Below, piece by piece: positions 46,659-57,300 of a DNA stretch of 64,000 bases. The notes below the pieces were generated by a model, which was given only the letters and a program-made list of their open reading frames with translations, did not search any database and had not been told where the DNA came from. The stretch is from NCBI RefSeq assembly GCF_009800965.1, contig NZ_WUAF01000007.1:124001-188000 (forward strand), read 5' to 3'. Position numbers and translations under genes: made by a program. How positions within the stretch are numbered: the first letter of the stretch is position 1; each line of letters starts with the position of its first letter. This stretch comes from Cognatazoarcus halotolerans (GTDB lineage: Bacteria; Pseudomonadota; Gammaproteobacteria; Burkholderiales; Rhodocyclaceae).

Positions 46659-47903
46659 ATGTCGCCTGTCCAGTCCGCCCTGCCGTTTCTCGAAATTGAA
46701 AGCCTCGGCCAGATATTCACGCCCGAGCCGGTGGTGCGTGCAATGCTCGCGCTCAGGCGGAACCGCGGCCGGCTGCTTGAACCATCCTGCGGTGACGGGG
46801 CGTTCATGCGGCACCTGAACGGCGAGGCGGGAGTGGTGGGCATCGAGTTCGATCCGGCGCATTGCCCGGACGGGGCGCTGAACATGGATTTCTTTGCCTA
46901 CCCGACGAGCCAGCGCTTCGACACGATCATCGGCAACCCGCCTTACGTGCGCTTCCAGGATATTTCTCCCGGGACGCGCGCGTTGCTTGCCGCGGAGCAC
47001 TTCGATGGGCGCTCCAACCTCTATCTGTTCTTCATCGAGAAATGCCTGCGTCACCTCGCGCCGGGTGGCGAGCTGATCTTCATCACGCCGCGGGACTTCC
47101 TCAAGGCGACCTCGGCGGTCAAGCTCAACCGCTTGCTGTGGTCGCAGGGCAGCATTACCGACGCGATCGAACTCGGCGACGCCCGGATTTTCGAGGGTGC
47201 ATTGCCGAACTGCCTGATCTGGCGCTTTGAGAAGGGCGCCACCGAGCGCAGCATGCGCCATGCGGAACTGGGGCAGGGGCATGACCTCGTTGCCATGCTG
47301 GCTGATCCGCCGTGGCAGGAGCGTCGCTTGCTCGAATGCGAAGGCCACCTGATGTTCGCCCGTGGCGATTATCCGCTGCGCCTGTCGCAAGTCGCTTTCG
47401 TCAAGGTCGGCGCGGTGTCCGGGGCTGACGAAATCTATGCTGACGCCGAGCACGGGAATCGCGACTTCGTCTGTTCGGCCACGGTGAGAAGTGGGCGGAC
47501 GCGTCGCATGCTGTGGTGCGAACCGGGCGGACAGCAGGCACCGGCGGCCTTGCTGCCGCACAAGGCCCGGCTGCTCGCGCGTCGCATCCGGCGCTTCGGC
47601 GAGGCGGACTGGTGGCAGTGGGGGCGGGGTTATTACCAGTCGCCGTTGCCGCGGGTGTATGTGAACGGCAAGACCCGGGCGGCGGCGCCGTTCTTCATCC
47701 ATGACTGCCCTCATTACGATGGTGCGGTGCTGGCGGTGTTTCCGCGGCGGCCGGATGTCGACCTCGCTGCCTTTCGCGATGCCCTCAATGCGGTGGATTG
47801 GCGCGCCCTCGGTTTCGTTTGCGACGGGCGTTTCCTGTTCACCCAGCGCAGCCTCGAGAATGCGCCGCTGCCGCAGGAGTTCGAGGCCTATCTGCCGGAC
47901 TGA
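46659..47903 (+). CDS. N6-adenine DNA methyltransferase-like protein, orphan
   Basis: 414 residues. The SAM motif LLEPSCGDGAFM is near residue 45, and the catalytic IIGNPPYVRFQ near 92 is the NPPY of N6-adenine methylases (gamma type, as in type IIG/TaqI-like enzymes). The C-terminal half (about 230-414) may be a target-recognition domain (KTRAAAPFFIHDCPHYDGAVLAVFP). No restriction endonuclease gene is adjacent, so it is probably an orphan methylase. The ATG at 46659 is preferred over a TTG 12 bp upstream. Confidence 0.82.
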   Translation: MSPVQSALPFLEIESLGQIFTPEPVVRAMLALRRNRGRLLEPSCGDGAFMRHLNGEAGVVGIEFDPAHCPDGALNMDFFAYPTSQRFDTIIGNPPYVRFQDISPGTRALLAAEHFDGRSNLYLFFIEKCLRHLAPGGELIFITPRDFLKATSAVKLNRLLWSQGSITDAIELGDARIFEGALPNCLIWRFEKGATERSMRHAELGQGHDLVAMLADPPWQERRLLECEGHLMFARGDYPLRLSQVAFVKVGAVSGADEIYADAEHGNRDFVCSATVRSGRTRRMLWCEPGGQQAPAALLPHKARLLARRIRRFGEADWWQWGRGYYQSPLPRVYVNGKTRAAAPFFIHDCPHYDGAVLAVFPRRPDVDLAAFRDALNAVDWRALGFVCDGRFLFTQRSLENAPLPQEFEAYLPD

Positions 47904-47905
47904 AA

Positions 47906-47927
47906 GCTACGGTGGGGGAACCGTAGC
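47906..47927. terminator. short hairpin after the methylase gene
   Basis: GCTACGG and CCGTAGC form a 7-bp stem with an 8-nt loop, immediately after the methylase stop codon. No T-run follows, so its strength as a terminator is doubtful. Confidence 0.4.
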
Positions 47928-48047
47928 GTATCGCACCGGTCTGCCTGCGGTCGGGCGTCTTTTCGAGCCGGTGGCGGCGCTGGTGTAACATTCGCTCCAA
48001 AACAAAGGCCTCTTCGAGCGGCATCGCCCAATTCACCGAGAACAGCA

Positions 48048-49346
48048 ATGGTCCCTCATCTCACCACAGCACTTTCCGGCCCGCTCCTCGAGCTGGAGAA
48101 GCACTTCCTCGACAACGCCACCGCCATCGAGCACTGGATGCGGGGGCAGTGGCAGGAGCACACTCCGCCCTTCTATGGCTCGACCGATCTGCGCAACAGC
48201 GGTTTCAAGCTGGCGCCAGTCGACCTCAACCTCTTTCCGGGCGGTTTCAACAACCTCAACGACGCCTTTCTGCCGCTGTGCATCCAGGCGGCCCAGGCGG
48301 CGGTCGAGCGGATCTGCCCGGGGGCGAGTCAGCTGCTGCTGATTCCGGAAAACCATACCCGTAACCAGTTCTATCTGCAGAATGTCGCCAAACTGGTTTC
48401 GATCCTGCGTCTCACCGGCCTGAAGATCCGCGTCGGGACCCTGTTGCCCGAGATCACCGAGCCGACCGTGCTGGAGCTGACCAATGGCTCGAAGCTCACG
48501 CTCGAGCCGATCCAGCGCAGCGGTGGCCGCCTGGTGATGAAGGATTTCGATCCCTGCGCGGTGCTGCTCAACAACGATCTCTCGGGCGGCATTCCTGCGC
48601 TGCTGCAGGGGCTTGACGAACAATGGGTGATCCCGCCGGTCCACGCCGGCTGGCACTCGCGTCGCAAGTCGAATCACGCCGCGGCCTACGACCGGGTGAC
48701 GCGTGAATTCGCCGACGTCATCGGCATCGATCAGTGGCGCCTCAATCCGGCCTATGACACCTGCACCGGCCTTGATTTCCACGCCCGTGCCGGGGAGCAG
48801 GAGCTGGCGGACAAGGTCGCGGCGATGCTCGACAGCATCCGCGCCAAGTACCGGGAATACGGCGTTACCGACGAGCCCTTCGTGGTCGTCAAGGCCGACG
48901 CCGGCACTTACGGCATGGGCATCATGATGGTCAAGGACGCTGCCGAGGTGACCGGTCTCAATCGCAAGCAGCGCAACAAGATGAGCGTCATCAAGGAAGG
49001 TCTCGAGGTGCATGACGTGATCATCCAGGAGGGCGTGCATACCTTCGAGACGGTCGAGGGCGCGGTAGCCGAGCCGGTCGTGTACATGATGGACCACTAT
49101 GTCGTCGGCGGTTTTTACCGGGTGCACACCGAGCGAGGCCGTGACGAGAACCTCAATGCGCCGGGCATGCACTTCAAGCCGCTGGCCTTCGAGACCTGCT
49201 GCTCGCTGCCCGATTCGGCGCAGGGCCCGGATGCACCGCCCAACCGCTTCTACGCCTACGGCGTGGTCGCCCGGCTGGCGCTGCTGGCGGCTTCGGTCGA
49301 GATCGAGGAGACCGCGCCGATCGAACTCGCCGAACTCGCGGCCTGA
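48048..49346 (+). CDS. gshA: glutamate-cysteine ligase, Acidithiobacillus/betaproteobacterial type
   Basis: 432 residues of the gshA class found in many betaproteobacteria and unrelated in sequence to E. coli GshA. Typical stretches are FYGSTDLRNSGFKLAPVDLN and FPGGFNNLND near the start, then IPENHTRNQFYLQNV and VVKADAGTYGMGIMMV near residue 285. It joins glutamate and cysteine through the gamma-carboxyl using ATP, the first step of glutathione synthesis. It is 7 bp upstream of gshB, so both steps are in one operon. Confidence 0.93.
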   Translation: MVPHLTTALSGPLLELEKHFLDNATAIEHWMRGQWQEHTPPFYGSTDLRNSGFKLAPVDLNLFPGGFNNLNDAFLPLCIQAAQAAVERICPGASQLLLIPENHTRNQFYLQNVAKLVSILRLTGLKIRVGTLLPEITEPTVLELTNGSKLTLEPIQRSGGRLVMKDFDPCAVLLNNDLSGGIPALLQGLDEQWVIPPVHAGWHSRRKSNHAAAYDRVTREFADVIGIDQWRLNPAYDTCTGLDFHARAGEQELADKVAAMLDSIRAKYREYGVTDEPFVVVKADAGTYGMGIMMVKDAAEVTGLNRKQRNKMSVIKEGLEVHDVIIQEGVHTFETVEGAVAEPVVYMMDHYVVGGFYRVHTERGRDENLNAPGMHFKPLAFETCCSLPDSAQGPDAPPNRFYAYGVVARLALLAASVEIEETAPIELAELAA

Positions 49347-49353
49347 GCGCAGC

Positions 49354-50295
49354 ATGCAGATCGCTTTCATTCTCGACCCGCTGGACGGACTCAAGGCCTA
49401 CAAGGATTCGAGTATCGCGATGATGCGCGAGGCTGCACGGCGTGGCCATCGGGTGTGGACCATCCAGCGCGAGGCGCTGGCCTGGCGTGACGGGGCGGTG
49501 CTGGCCAGTGCGCTGGCGATCGAGCCATGTGCCGACGATCACGACTGGTACGTGGCGGGCGAGCAGGCGGTGCGACCGTTGACCGATTTCGACGCGGTGC
49601 TGATGCGCCAGGACCCGCCCTTCGATTTCGAGTACGTGACCGCGACCTGGTTGCTCGAGCGTGCGGTCCAGGCGGGGGCGCGGGTGTTCAACGATCCGCG
49701 CGCGGTCCGTGACCACTCCGAGAAGCTCGCCATCACCGAGTTTCCGGAGTTCACCGCGACAACGCTGGTGAGTCGCGATCCTGATGTGATCCAGGCCTTT
49801 GTCGACGAACTGGGCGATACCATCCTCAAGCCGCTCGACGGCATGGGCGGCAGCGGCATCTTCAGGGTTCGTTCGGACGATCCCAACCGCAACGCCATCT
49901 GCGAGACACTGACCGATCTTGGCCGGCGCACCATCATGTGCCAGCGTTATCTGCCGCAGATCGCCGAAGGCGACAAGCGCGTGCTGATCATCGGCGGTGA
50001 GGTGGTTCCCTACTCGCTGGCCCGAATTCCCAAGGCAGGTGAGACCCGCGGCAACCTGGCGGCGGGCGGCCGGGGTGTCGCGATGGCGTTGACCGCTCGC
50101 GAACGCGAAATCGCCGAGGCGCTGGCGCCGACCCTGTGGGCGCGCGGGCTGCTCATCGTGGGACTCGACATGATCGGCGGACATCTTACCGAGATCAATG
50201 TCACCAGCCCGACCTGCATGGTCGAGATCACCGCACAGCAAGGTTTCGATGTGCCGGCACTGGTGCTCGAGCGTCTCGAGGCCGGCCTCGCCTGA
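49354..50295 (+). CDS. gshB: glutathione synthetase
   Basis: 313 residues with the ATP-grasp fold. MQIAFILDPLDGLKAYKDSS is the expected start, MRQDPPFDFEYVTATWLLE the N-terminal glutathione synthetase block, FNDPRAVRDHSEKLAI and LKPLDGMGGSGIFR the ATP-binding loop, and DMIGGHLTEINVTSPTCM the C-terminal metal site. It adds glycine to gamma-glutamylcysteine. Confidence 0.96.
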   Translation: MQIAFILDPLDGLKAYKDSSIAMMREAARRGHRVWTIQREALAWRDGAVLASALAIEPCADDHDWYVAGEQAVRPLTDFDAVLMRQDPPFDFEYVTATWLLERAVQAGARVFNDPRAVRDHSEKLAITEFPEFTATTLVSRDPDVIQAFVDELGDTILKPLDGMGGSGIFRVRSDDPNRNAICETLTDLGRRTIMCQRYLPQIAEGDKRVLIIGGEVVPYSLARIPKAGETRGNLAAGGRGVAMALTAREREIAEALAPTLWARGLLIVGLDMIGGHLTEINVTSPTCMVEITAQQGFDVPALVLERLEAGLA

Positions 50296-50342
50296 GCCGT
50301 ACTGGAAAACGCGGATTGCGGTGTGACGGACTGAACTCCATA

Positions 50343-50360
50343 CTATTACCTTTGTAATAG
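50343..50360. promoter_or_regulatory. perfect inverted repeat CTATTAC-CTTT-GTAATAG
   Basis: Seven-base arms with a 4-bp spacer lie between gshB and the GGDEF-EAL gene, 62 bp before the latter's start. The AT-rich arms stand out in this DNA. It may be an operator for the downstream gene or a weak terminator of gshB. Confidence 0.4.
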
Positions 50361-50422
50361 AAAGTTGCACGATCCGTGCCGGTGCTTGCCGGTCGGGACG
50401 GCAGCGGGAGTGCGAAACATCG

Positions 50423-53098
50423 ATGCGCCTGCCGGCCCAAGCCTTGACGAAGATCTGGCGCGCCCTGCCGAGCCTGCTGGCGGGATTGCTTGCGCCCATG
50501 CTTCCGGCTGCGGCGAATGCAGCCGGACAATCCGGGGAGCCTCTGCTGGCGGGCATGTCGTTTCCTGCCGGGTTTGCCGCGGTGCTGGCGATTGCGCTGC
50601 TGCTTGTCTGGGGGATCGTCGGCCGTCGCAGCGCCTTGGCGCGCGCGCAGAAACTTTCCGCCCGGCTTGACGCGCTCAGTGCCGGCCAGGCGCGGCTGTG
50701 TGCCCGGTTTGAAGATGCGAAGCTCCCGGTTCTCATCGTCGATCGTGACTTGCGATGTGTTCTGGCAAGCCGCGGCATGTGTGAACTGCTGGGCTACGGG
50801 GATGCGACGCTGGCCGGCCTGACGCTCGGCGACTTGCTGCCGAAGCCGGAACGCGAGGCGCATGCAGCGCGTTTCAGGGCGATGCTGGACGAACCGGGTG
50901 GGGACGTCACGACCGCCAGCTTTGCCTTTCTCCGTCGTGACGGCAGTACGCTCGTGCTCGAACTCGAGGTGCTGCCGCTGGCGGACACCTTGCTGATGAC
51001 CAGCCATGAGAACGACGGCGTGCCGGACGAAGTGGCGCATCAGCTGGCGCTCAGCGAAGCGCGCTACCGCGGCCTGTTCGATGGTGCGGGTACCGCCATG
51101 CTGCTGATCGGTCCGGACCGCCGCGTGCAGCGCGCAAACGCCACTGCGGCGGCGATGCTTGGCGCGGAGGCGTGGCAGCTCGAGGGCGTGTTGTTCGAAC
51201 GATTCATCGCCGAGGAGGATCGGGCGCGCCTTGTCGATTATCATCGCCGCCGCCGCGACCCGGCAGCCGAGCAACCCCCTCGGCAGTTCGAACTGCGCTT
51301 GCTGCCAGCCGATGGCGTCCCGCGCTGCGGGCTGGCCAGCGTGGTGATGCTGCCGGATCAGGGCGTGGCGGTCCTCTCGGTGATCGACATCACCGAGCGC
51401 AAGGCCGCCGAAGAGGGCATGCGGCTCGCCGCGGCGGTTTACGAGAGCACTGCGGAAGGCGTGCTGATCACCGATCCAGCGCGACGAATCGTCGCCGTCA
51501 ATCGCGCCTTCTCGCGTATTACCGGATACGCGCCGGAGGAGGTGCTCGGCCGCCAGCCTTCGCTGCTGCGCTCGGGACGCCACGAAGATGATTTCTATCA
51601 GAACATGTGGGTGTCGATCGAGGAAGAAGGGTTCTGGCAGGGCGAAATCTGGAACCGCCGCAAGAGCGGCGAGGTGTACCCGGAATGGCTGACGGTCAGC
51701 CGTGTCATGAACGACGTCGGCGAGATCCAGAACTTCGTTGGCGTGTTCTCCGACATCACCCAGCTCAAGCACTCCGAAGCCCGGCTCCATCACCTTGCCC
51801 ACTACGATGCGCTGACCGGTTTGCCCAACCGGGTCCTGCTTTACAACCGGCTCGAACACGCGATTTCCCTTGCGGATCGACACGGCAACAGGGTTGCGGT
51901 GCTGTTCCTCGATGTCGATCGCTTCAAGAACGTGAACGATAGTCTTGGCCATCCCGCCGGTGATGCCTTGCTGATAACGCTGGCGCGTCGCCTGAGCAGC
52001 AGGGTGCGGAAGGACGACACGCTGGCGCGTGTCGGCGGCGACGAGTTCGTGGTGGTGATGGAGGAGCTTGACCGCCCCGAGCAGGCGGCGGAACTCGCCC
52101 AGGACATGATCGAACTGGTCAGCCAGCCACTGAAGCTGGAGGGCGGCGAGGAAGTCTATATCGGCGCCAGCATCGGCATCAGTCTTTATCCCGACAATGC
52201 CCAGGACAGTCACGGCCTCATCCGCAATGCCGATGCCGCGATGTACCAGTCCAAGGAGAGTGGCCGCAACACCTTTCGCTACTACAGCGAAGAGCTGACC
52301 CGCCTTGCGCGCGACCGGCTCGAACTTGAGGCGCGGCTGCGTCGCGGGCTTGAACGCAATGAGCTCGAGGTCTATTACCAGCCGCAGGTGAAGGCGGGCG
52401 ATGGTGCGCTGTGCGGGGTCGAGGCGCTGGTGAGGTGGCGATCGGGTGGCGAGCTGATCGGTCCCGAGCGTTTCATTCCGCTGGCGGAAGACACCGGTCT
52501 GGTGGTGCCGCTCGGTGAATGGGTCCTGGCCGAGGCGTGCCGTCAGTTGAGTCGCTGGCGGCGCCACGGGCTGACCGGCTTCAACGTGTCGGTCAATCTG
52601 TCTCCGCGACAGTTCCGCCAGCGCGATCTGGTCGAAAAGCTGCAAGCGATGCTTGTGGAGAATGCGCTCGACGGCTCCCTCCTGGAGCTCGAGATTACCG
52701 AAGGTGCGATCACCGAGTCCCCGGAGGAGGCGGTGCTGTGCATGCAGGCCCTGAAGCGCCTCGGCGTGCGCCTGTCGATCGATGATTTCGGCACTGGATA
52801 TTCGTCCCTCGCGTATCTCAAGCGCTTCCCGATCGACAAGCTCAAGATCGACCAGAGTTTCGTCAATGGACTGGGGCGACCCGGGGACGATCGCGAGATC
52901 GCCAGCGCGATCATCGCGATGGGCCGGAATCTCGGGCTCACGGTGCTTGCCGAAGGCGTGGAGACGCCCGATCAACGGGATTTCCTGGTCGATTCGGGGT
53001 GCGACTGCTTTCAGGGCTTCCTGTACGCGGAGGCGATGCCGGTGGCCGACTTCGAGCGCTGGCTTGGCGATGCGCGCCCGCGGAGCAAGCCGGGTTAA
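50423..53098 (+). CDS. PAS-GGDEF-EAL cyclic-di-GMP protein, membrane-anchored
   Basis: 891 residues. An N-terminal hydrophobic segment, PAGFAAVLAIALLLVWGIVG (about 48-67), anchors it after a possible signal region. About three PAS domains follow (one with GVLITDPARRIVAVNRAFSRITGYAPEEVLGR). The GGDEF motif is intact (RVGGDEFVVVME, near residue 538), and the EAL domain has VEALVRWRSG near 666 and later catalytic blocks (NVSVNLSPRQF, EITEGAI, IDDFGTGYSSLAYLKRFPID). Both synthesis and breakdown of c-di-GMP are possible. Sensory input is likely through PAS domains. The signal is unknown. Confidence 0.93.
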   Translation: MRLPAQALTKIWRALPSLLAGLLAPMLPAAANAAGQSGEPLLAGMSFPAGFAAVLAIALLLVWGIVGRRSALARAQKLSARLDALSAGQARLCARFEDAKLPVLIVDRDLRCVLASRGMCELLGYGDATLAGLTLGDLLPKPEREAHAARFRAMLDEPGGDVTTASFAFLRRDGSTLVLELEVLPLADTLLMTSHENDGVPDEVAHQLALSEARYRGLFDGAGTAMLLIGPDRRVQRANATAAAMLGAEAWQLEGVLFERFIAEEDRARLVDYHRRRRDPAAEQPPRQFELRLLPADGVPRCGLASVVMLPDQGVAVLSVIDITERKAAEEGMRLAAAVYESTAEGVLITDPARRIVAVNRAFSRITGYAPEEVLGRQPSLLRSGRHEDDFYQNMWVSIEEEGFWQGEIWNRRKSGEVYPEWLTVSRVMNDVGEIQNFVGVFSDITQLKHSEARLHHLAHYDALTGLPNRVLLYNRLEHAISLADRHGNRVAVLFLDVDRFKNVNDSLGHPAGDALLITLARRLSSRVRKDDTLARVGGDEFVVVMEELDRPEQAAELAQDMIELVSQPLKLEGGEEVYIGASIGISLYPDNAQDSHGLIRNADAAMYQSKESGRNTFRYYSEELTRLARDRLELEARLRRGLERNELEVYYQPQVKAGDGALCGVEALVRWRSGGELIGPERFIPLAEDTGLVVPLGEWVLAEACRQLSRWRRHGLTGFNVSVNLSPRQFRQRDLVEKLQAMLVENALDGSLLELEITEGAITESPEEAVLCMQALKRLGVRLSIDDFGTGYSSLAYLKRFPIDKLKIDQSFVNGLGRPGDDREIASAIIAMGRNLGLTVLAEGVETPDQRDFLVDSGCDCFQGFLYAEAMPVADFERWLGDARPRSKPG

Positions 53099-53109
53099 AC
53101 TTGCGCCCC

Positions 53110-54165
53110 ATGTTCCGCTTACAGTCAGTCGGCCGCACCTGGCCATGCTTCGTCCTGGTCCTCGCGCTGCTCCTCTCGGCCTGCAGCCGCGAACAGGTCT
53201 TCAAGCAGGAGTCGTTCGTTTTCGGAACGCGCGTCGAAGTGGCCGTGTATGGCAGCGACGAGGCGCTTGCCGGCAAGGCCATGGGTGCCGTCCTGCGAGA
53301 GTTCGACCGCCTGCATCGCGCCTACCATGCGTGGGAGCCGTCCGAGCTGACCGCCCTCAACGAAGCCATCGCCGCCGGTGGCCAGGAGATTCCGGTGTCG
53401 CACGAGCTGGCAACGCTGCTTGCCGGCGCGCGCGACATTTCGGTTCGTGGCGATGGCCTCTTCGAACCCGCGCTGGGACGGCTGATTGCGCTGTGGGGTT
53501 TCCACTCCGACGAGTTCAAGCCAGTTCTTCCGGACCCCGCCGCGGTGGCGCGCATTCTTGCGCAGCATCCGCGCATTGCCGATCTGAGCATCGACAAGGA
53601 CCGGGTGAGCAGCCGCAACCGGGCGGTCGAGCTCGATCTCGGCGGCTATGCGAAAGGCTATGCGCTCGACCGTGCCGCAGCAATCCTGCGTGCCGAGGGC
53701 GTTGCCAACGCGCTCATCAACATCGGCGGCAACGTGATGGCGCTCGGACGCAAGGGCGACCAGCCCTGGCGGGTCGGAATCCAGCACCCACGCGAGCCGG
53801 CCCCGCTCGCGTCGATGCCGCTCTATGACGGTGAGGCGATTGGCACTTCGGGCGACTACCAGCGCTATTTCGAGGTCGGCGGAAAGCGTTATTCGCATCT
53901 GCTCGATCCTCGCAGTGGTGCGCCGGCGGACGCGACGCGTTCGATGACCATACTGGTGACGCCGCGCGACGGCGCCGGCACCCTGTCCGACGCCGCCAGC
54001 AAGCCGGCCTTCATCGCTGGCGACGACTGGCGTGACATGACGAAACGCTACGGCATCGAGCATGCCCTGAGGGTCGCCGCCGACGGGCGCATCGAGGTCA
54101 CCCGCGAGCTCAATGCCCGCCTGGAGTATTACGGCGGGATCAAGCCGGATGCCGTCGTGCCCTGA
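53110..54165 (+). CDS. apbE: ApbE, FAD:protein FMN transferase lipoprotein
   Basis: 351 residues. The N-terminus ends in a lipobox (LALLLSAC), so it is a periplasm-facing lipoprotein. FGTRVEVAVYG, LDLGGYAKGYALDRAA near residue 178, NALINIGGNVMALG and the metal-site block DAASKPAFIAG near the C-terminus are ApbE signatures. It transfers FMN to threonine in target proteins such as Rnf or Nqr subunits. No Rnf/Nqr genes are in the window. Confidence 0.93.
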   Translation: MFRLQSVGRTWPCFVLVLALLLSACSREQVFKQESFVFGTRVEVAVYGSDEALAGKAMGAVLREFDRLHRAYHAWEPSELTALNEAIAAGGQEIPVSHELATLLAGARDISVRGDGLFEPALGRLIALWGFHSDEFKPVLPDPAAVARILAQHPRIADLSIDKDRVSSRNRAVELDLGGYAKGYALDRAAAILRAEGVANALINIGGNVMALGRKGDQPWRVGIQHPREPAPLASMPLYDGEAIGTSGDYQRYFEVGGKRYSHLLDPRSGAPADATRSMTILVTPRDGAGTLSDAASKPAFIAGDDWRDMTKRYGIEHALRVAADGRIEVTRELNARLEYYGGIKPDAVVP

Positions 54166-54315
54166 ATTGCATTGGCGGCCATTGTGTTGGCGTTGATGCA
54201 AGTGTGGTATTAATGCAACGCAACATCGGCAGGGCGGTGACAGGCGCCCTCGGCGTCGGCGACACTGTGCCTCCATGTCCGGCGGGTAGCGCCGACCCAA
54301 GAGAACGACAGTAAC

Positions 54316-57300
54316 TTGAGCACCCCAGCCCCAACCAGCGGCATGTCGCGCTGGCGTTTCGTCCTGACCCTTCTGGCGGTCCTCCTCGTCATGGCGATTG
54401 CCGTCCTTGTGGCGATGGTCGTCGAGGAGATGCGCAGCTCGCGTCTGCAGGCGCACTATCTCAGCCGGCTGGCCGCCGAGCTGCACTACGATGTGCGACC
54501 GGGTATCAGCGCGCACATCCGTTTTCCAGGTGAAGGGCCGTACGACCTCCGGCTCGGCTACAGTCGCTTGCCGGCCTTCATCGAGCGCGCCACCGCGCGT
54601 GGCTATACGGTGAGCGCCCAGGCGAACATTTCCCCTCGCATGGAGCAGATTGCCGATCGCGGCCTGTTCCTGCCCTACCCCGAGAAGACGCAGGCCGGGC
54701 TCAGTCTGGCCGGGTGCGGCGGCGTGCCGATCTACAGTGTGGCGTTTCCGGAGCGGGTTTTCGCATCCTTCGATGAGGTGCCGTGGCTGATGAGCGAAAG
54801 CCTGCTCTTCATCGAGAACCGCGAACTGTTCGACGAGCGTCATCCCGAACACAATCCGGCGATCGAATGGGACCGCTTCGGCAAGGCGGTGGTCGATCGT
54901 GCCTGGCAGATGATCGATCCCGACCATGATGGTGGCGGTGGCAGCACGCTGGCGACCCAGATCGAGAAATACCGCCACTCGCCGGAAGGCCGCACGACCT
55001 CGGGCAGCGAGAAGCTGCGGCAGATGGCTTCTGCCTCGATCCGCGCCTACATGGGCGGCGAGGATACCCGCCCGGAGCGCCGGCGCATCGTGCTCGAATA
55101 CCTCAATACGGTGCCGTTGTCGGCGCGCGCCGGTTTCGGCGAGGTGAACGGCATGGGCGATGGACTATGGGCCTGGTACGGGCGCGACCTCACCGAAGTG
55201 AGCCGCCTGCTGGCCGACCCCGAAGCCGGCCGCATCGGCGCCGGTGCGCCCGCGACGGACCAGCTCGCCGCGCGTGCGCTGGCCTACAAGCAGATGCTGT
55301 CGCTGATGATCGCGCAGCGGCGCCCTTCCTATTATCTCGGCGGCAGCGAGACCGCCCTCGAGAACCTCACCGATCGCCACCTGCGCCTGCTTGGCGAACT
55401 CGGTGTCATTTCACCCAAGCTGCGCGACGCGGCGCTCGAGGTGAAACTCGCCTTCCGGCGCGACAATCCTGCGCCCCGGCCGGTCTCCTTCGTCACCCGC
55501 AAGGCTGCCACTGCGCTTCGCACCAGCATCGCAGGGCTGCTCGGCGTGCCGCGGCTCTATGACCTCGACCGGATCGACCTGGCGGCGGTGAGCACGCTCA
55601 ACGCGCCGGTACAAAGCGCGGTCACGGATGCCTTGCTGGCGATCGGCGATCCCGACGTGGCCCGCAAATCGGGATTGGTCGAGCATCGGCTGTTCGCGCC
55701 CGGTGACGATCCCGCGAAGGTGTTGTTCAGCTTCACCCTGTTCGAGCGGGTCGGCGACGCCAACCTGCTGAGAATCCAGACCGACAACCTCGATGCACCG
55801 TTCGACATCAACGGCGGCGCGCGCCTCGACCTGGGCTCCACCGCCAAGCTGCGCACCCTGATCAGCTACCTCGAGGTCATCGCCAAGGTGCATGAGCGCT
55901 ATGCCGATGCCGACCGCGAAACCCTGCGAGCGGCGCTCGACGAGCGTCGCGGGCCACTGGCCAGCTGGACCATCGAATATCTGCTCGGCGCCAAGGACAA
56001 GTCGCTGGCAGCGATCATGGCCGCGGCCATGGAGCGCCACTATTCCGCCAATCCGGGGGAAACCTTCTTCACCGGGGGCGGGCAGCATCGTTTCGGCAAC
56101 TTCGACCATCGCGAGGACGGCAGTGCGCCGACGGTCAAGGACGCACTGCGCAACTCGACCAACCTGGTGTTCATCCGCATCATGCGCGACGTGGTGCGCC
56201 ACTACATGTTCGAGACACCCGGCTCGAGTGCGCTGGTGCTCGAGGACAGCGAGGACCCGCGCCGCAAGGAATACCTCGAGCGCTTCGCCGATCGGGAAGG
56301 GCGGCTGTTTACCAATCGCTTCTACGCCAAATATCGCGGCAAGAAACCCGAAGAGGTCGAAGCCATCCTGCTGCAGGGCGTGCGTCCGCTGTCGCGACGA
56401 CTTGCGACGGTATATCGCAGCATCCATCCGGACGCATCCTTCGAGCGCTTCGCGAGCTTCATGCGTGCCCGCATGGAGGGCGACGATCCGTCCGAGGAGA
56501 GCCTGCGCCGGCTCTTCGATGCCTACTCCATCGAGCAGTTCAATCTCGCTGACCGGGGTTACATCGCCGGCATCCATCCGCTCGAGTTGTGGCTGGCGAC
56601 CTATCTGATCGCCCACCCGGAAGCGGATTACCGCAGCATGCTCGATGCCGGCGCCGATGCGCGCCAGTCGGTGTATGGCTGGCTGTTCCGCACCCGTCAC
56701 AAGAATGCGCAGGACATCCGCATCCGCAGCCTGCTGGAGGTCGAGGCCTTTCTCGAAATCCACCGCAGATGGCAGCGTCTCGGTTATCCGTTCGATGCCC
56801 TGACCCCGTCGTACGCCACCGCGATCGGCAGCTCCGGCGACCGCCCGAGCGCGCTCGCCGAGCTGATCGGTATCATCCAGAACAAGGGCGTACGCCTGCC
56901 GGTGATGCGTCTGCAGAGCCTGGATTTCGCCAGTGGCACGCCGTTCGAGACCCGTCTGGTGCAATCGCCCGGCAAGGCGGAGCGGGTACTACCCGAGGAA
57001 CTCACCGCGGTGGTGCGCGATGCGCTCGTCGGGGTGGCGAAGAACGGTACCGCCAAGCGCATCTGGGGCAGCTTCGCTTCGGCCGAGGGCGTGCCGCTCG
57101 ATATCGGCGGCAAGACCGGCACCGGTGACCACCGTTTCGAGGTCTATGGCCGCGGCGGCCGGCTCGTGTCGTCGCGCGTGATCAGCCGTTCCGCGACTTT
57201 CGTGTTCCTGCTCGGCGATCGCTTCTTCGGGGTTATCACCGCGCATGTGCGTGAGCCGTATGCCGAAAAATATGGTTTCACCAGCGCCTTGTCCGTGCAG

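Noticed and set aside
50228-53146. Reverse-strand open frame of 972 codons opposite the GGDEF-EAL gene
   Set aside because: The plus strand encodes intact PAS, GGDEF and EAL motifs. The antisense product shows no domain and results from GC-rich third positions.
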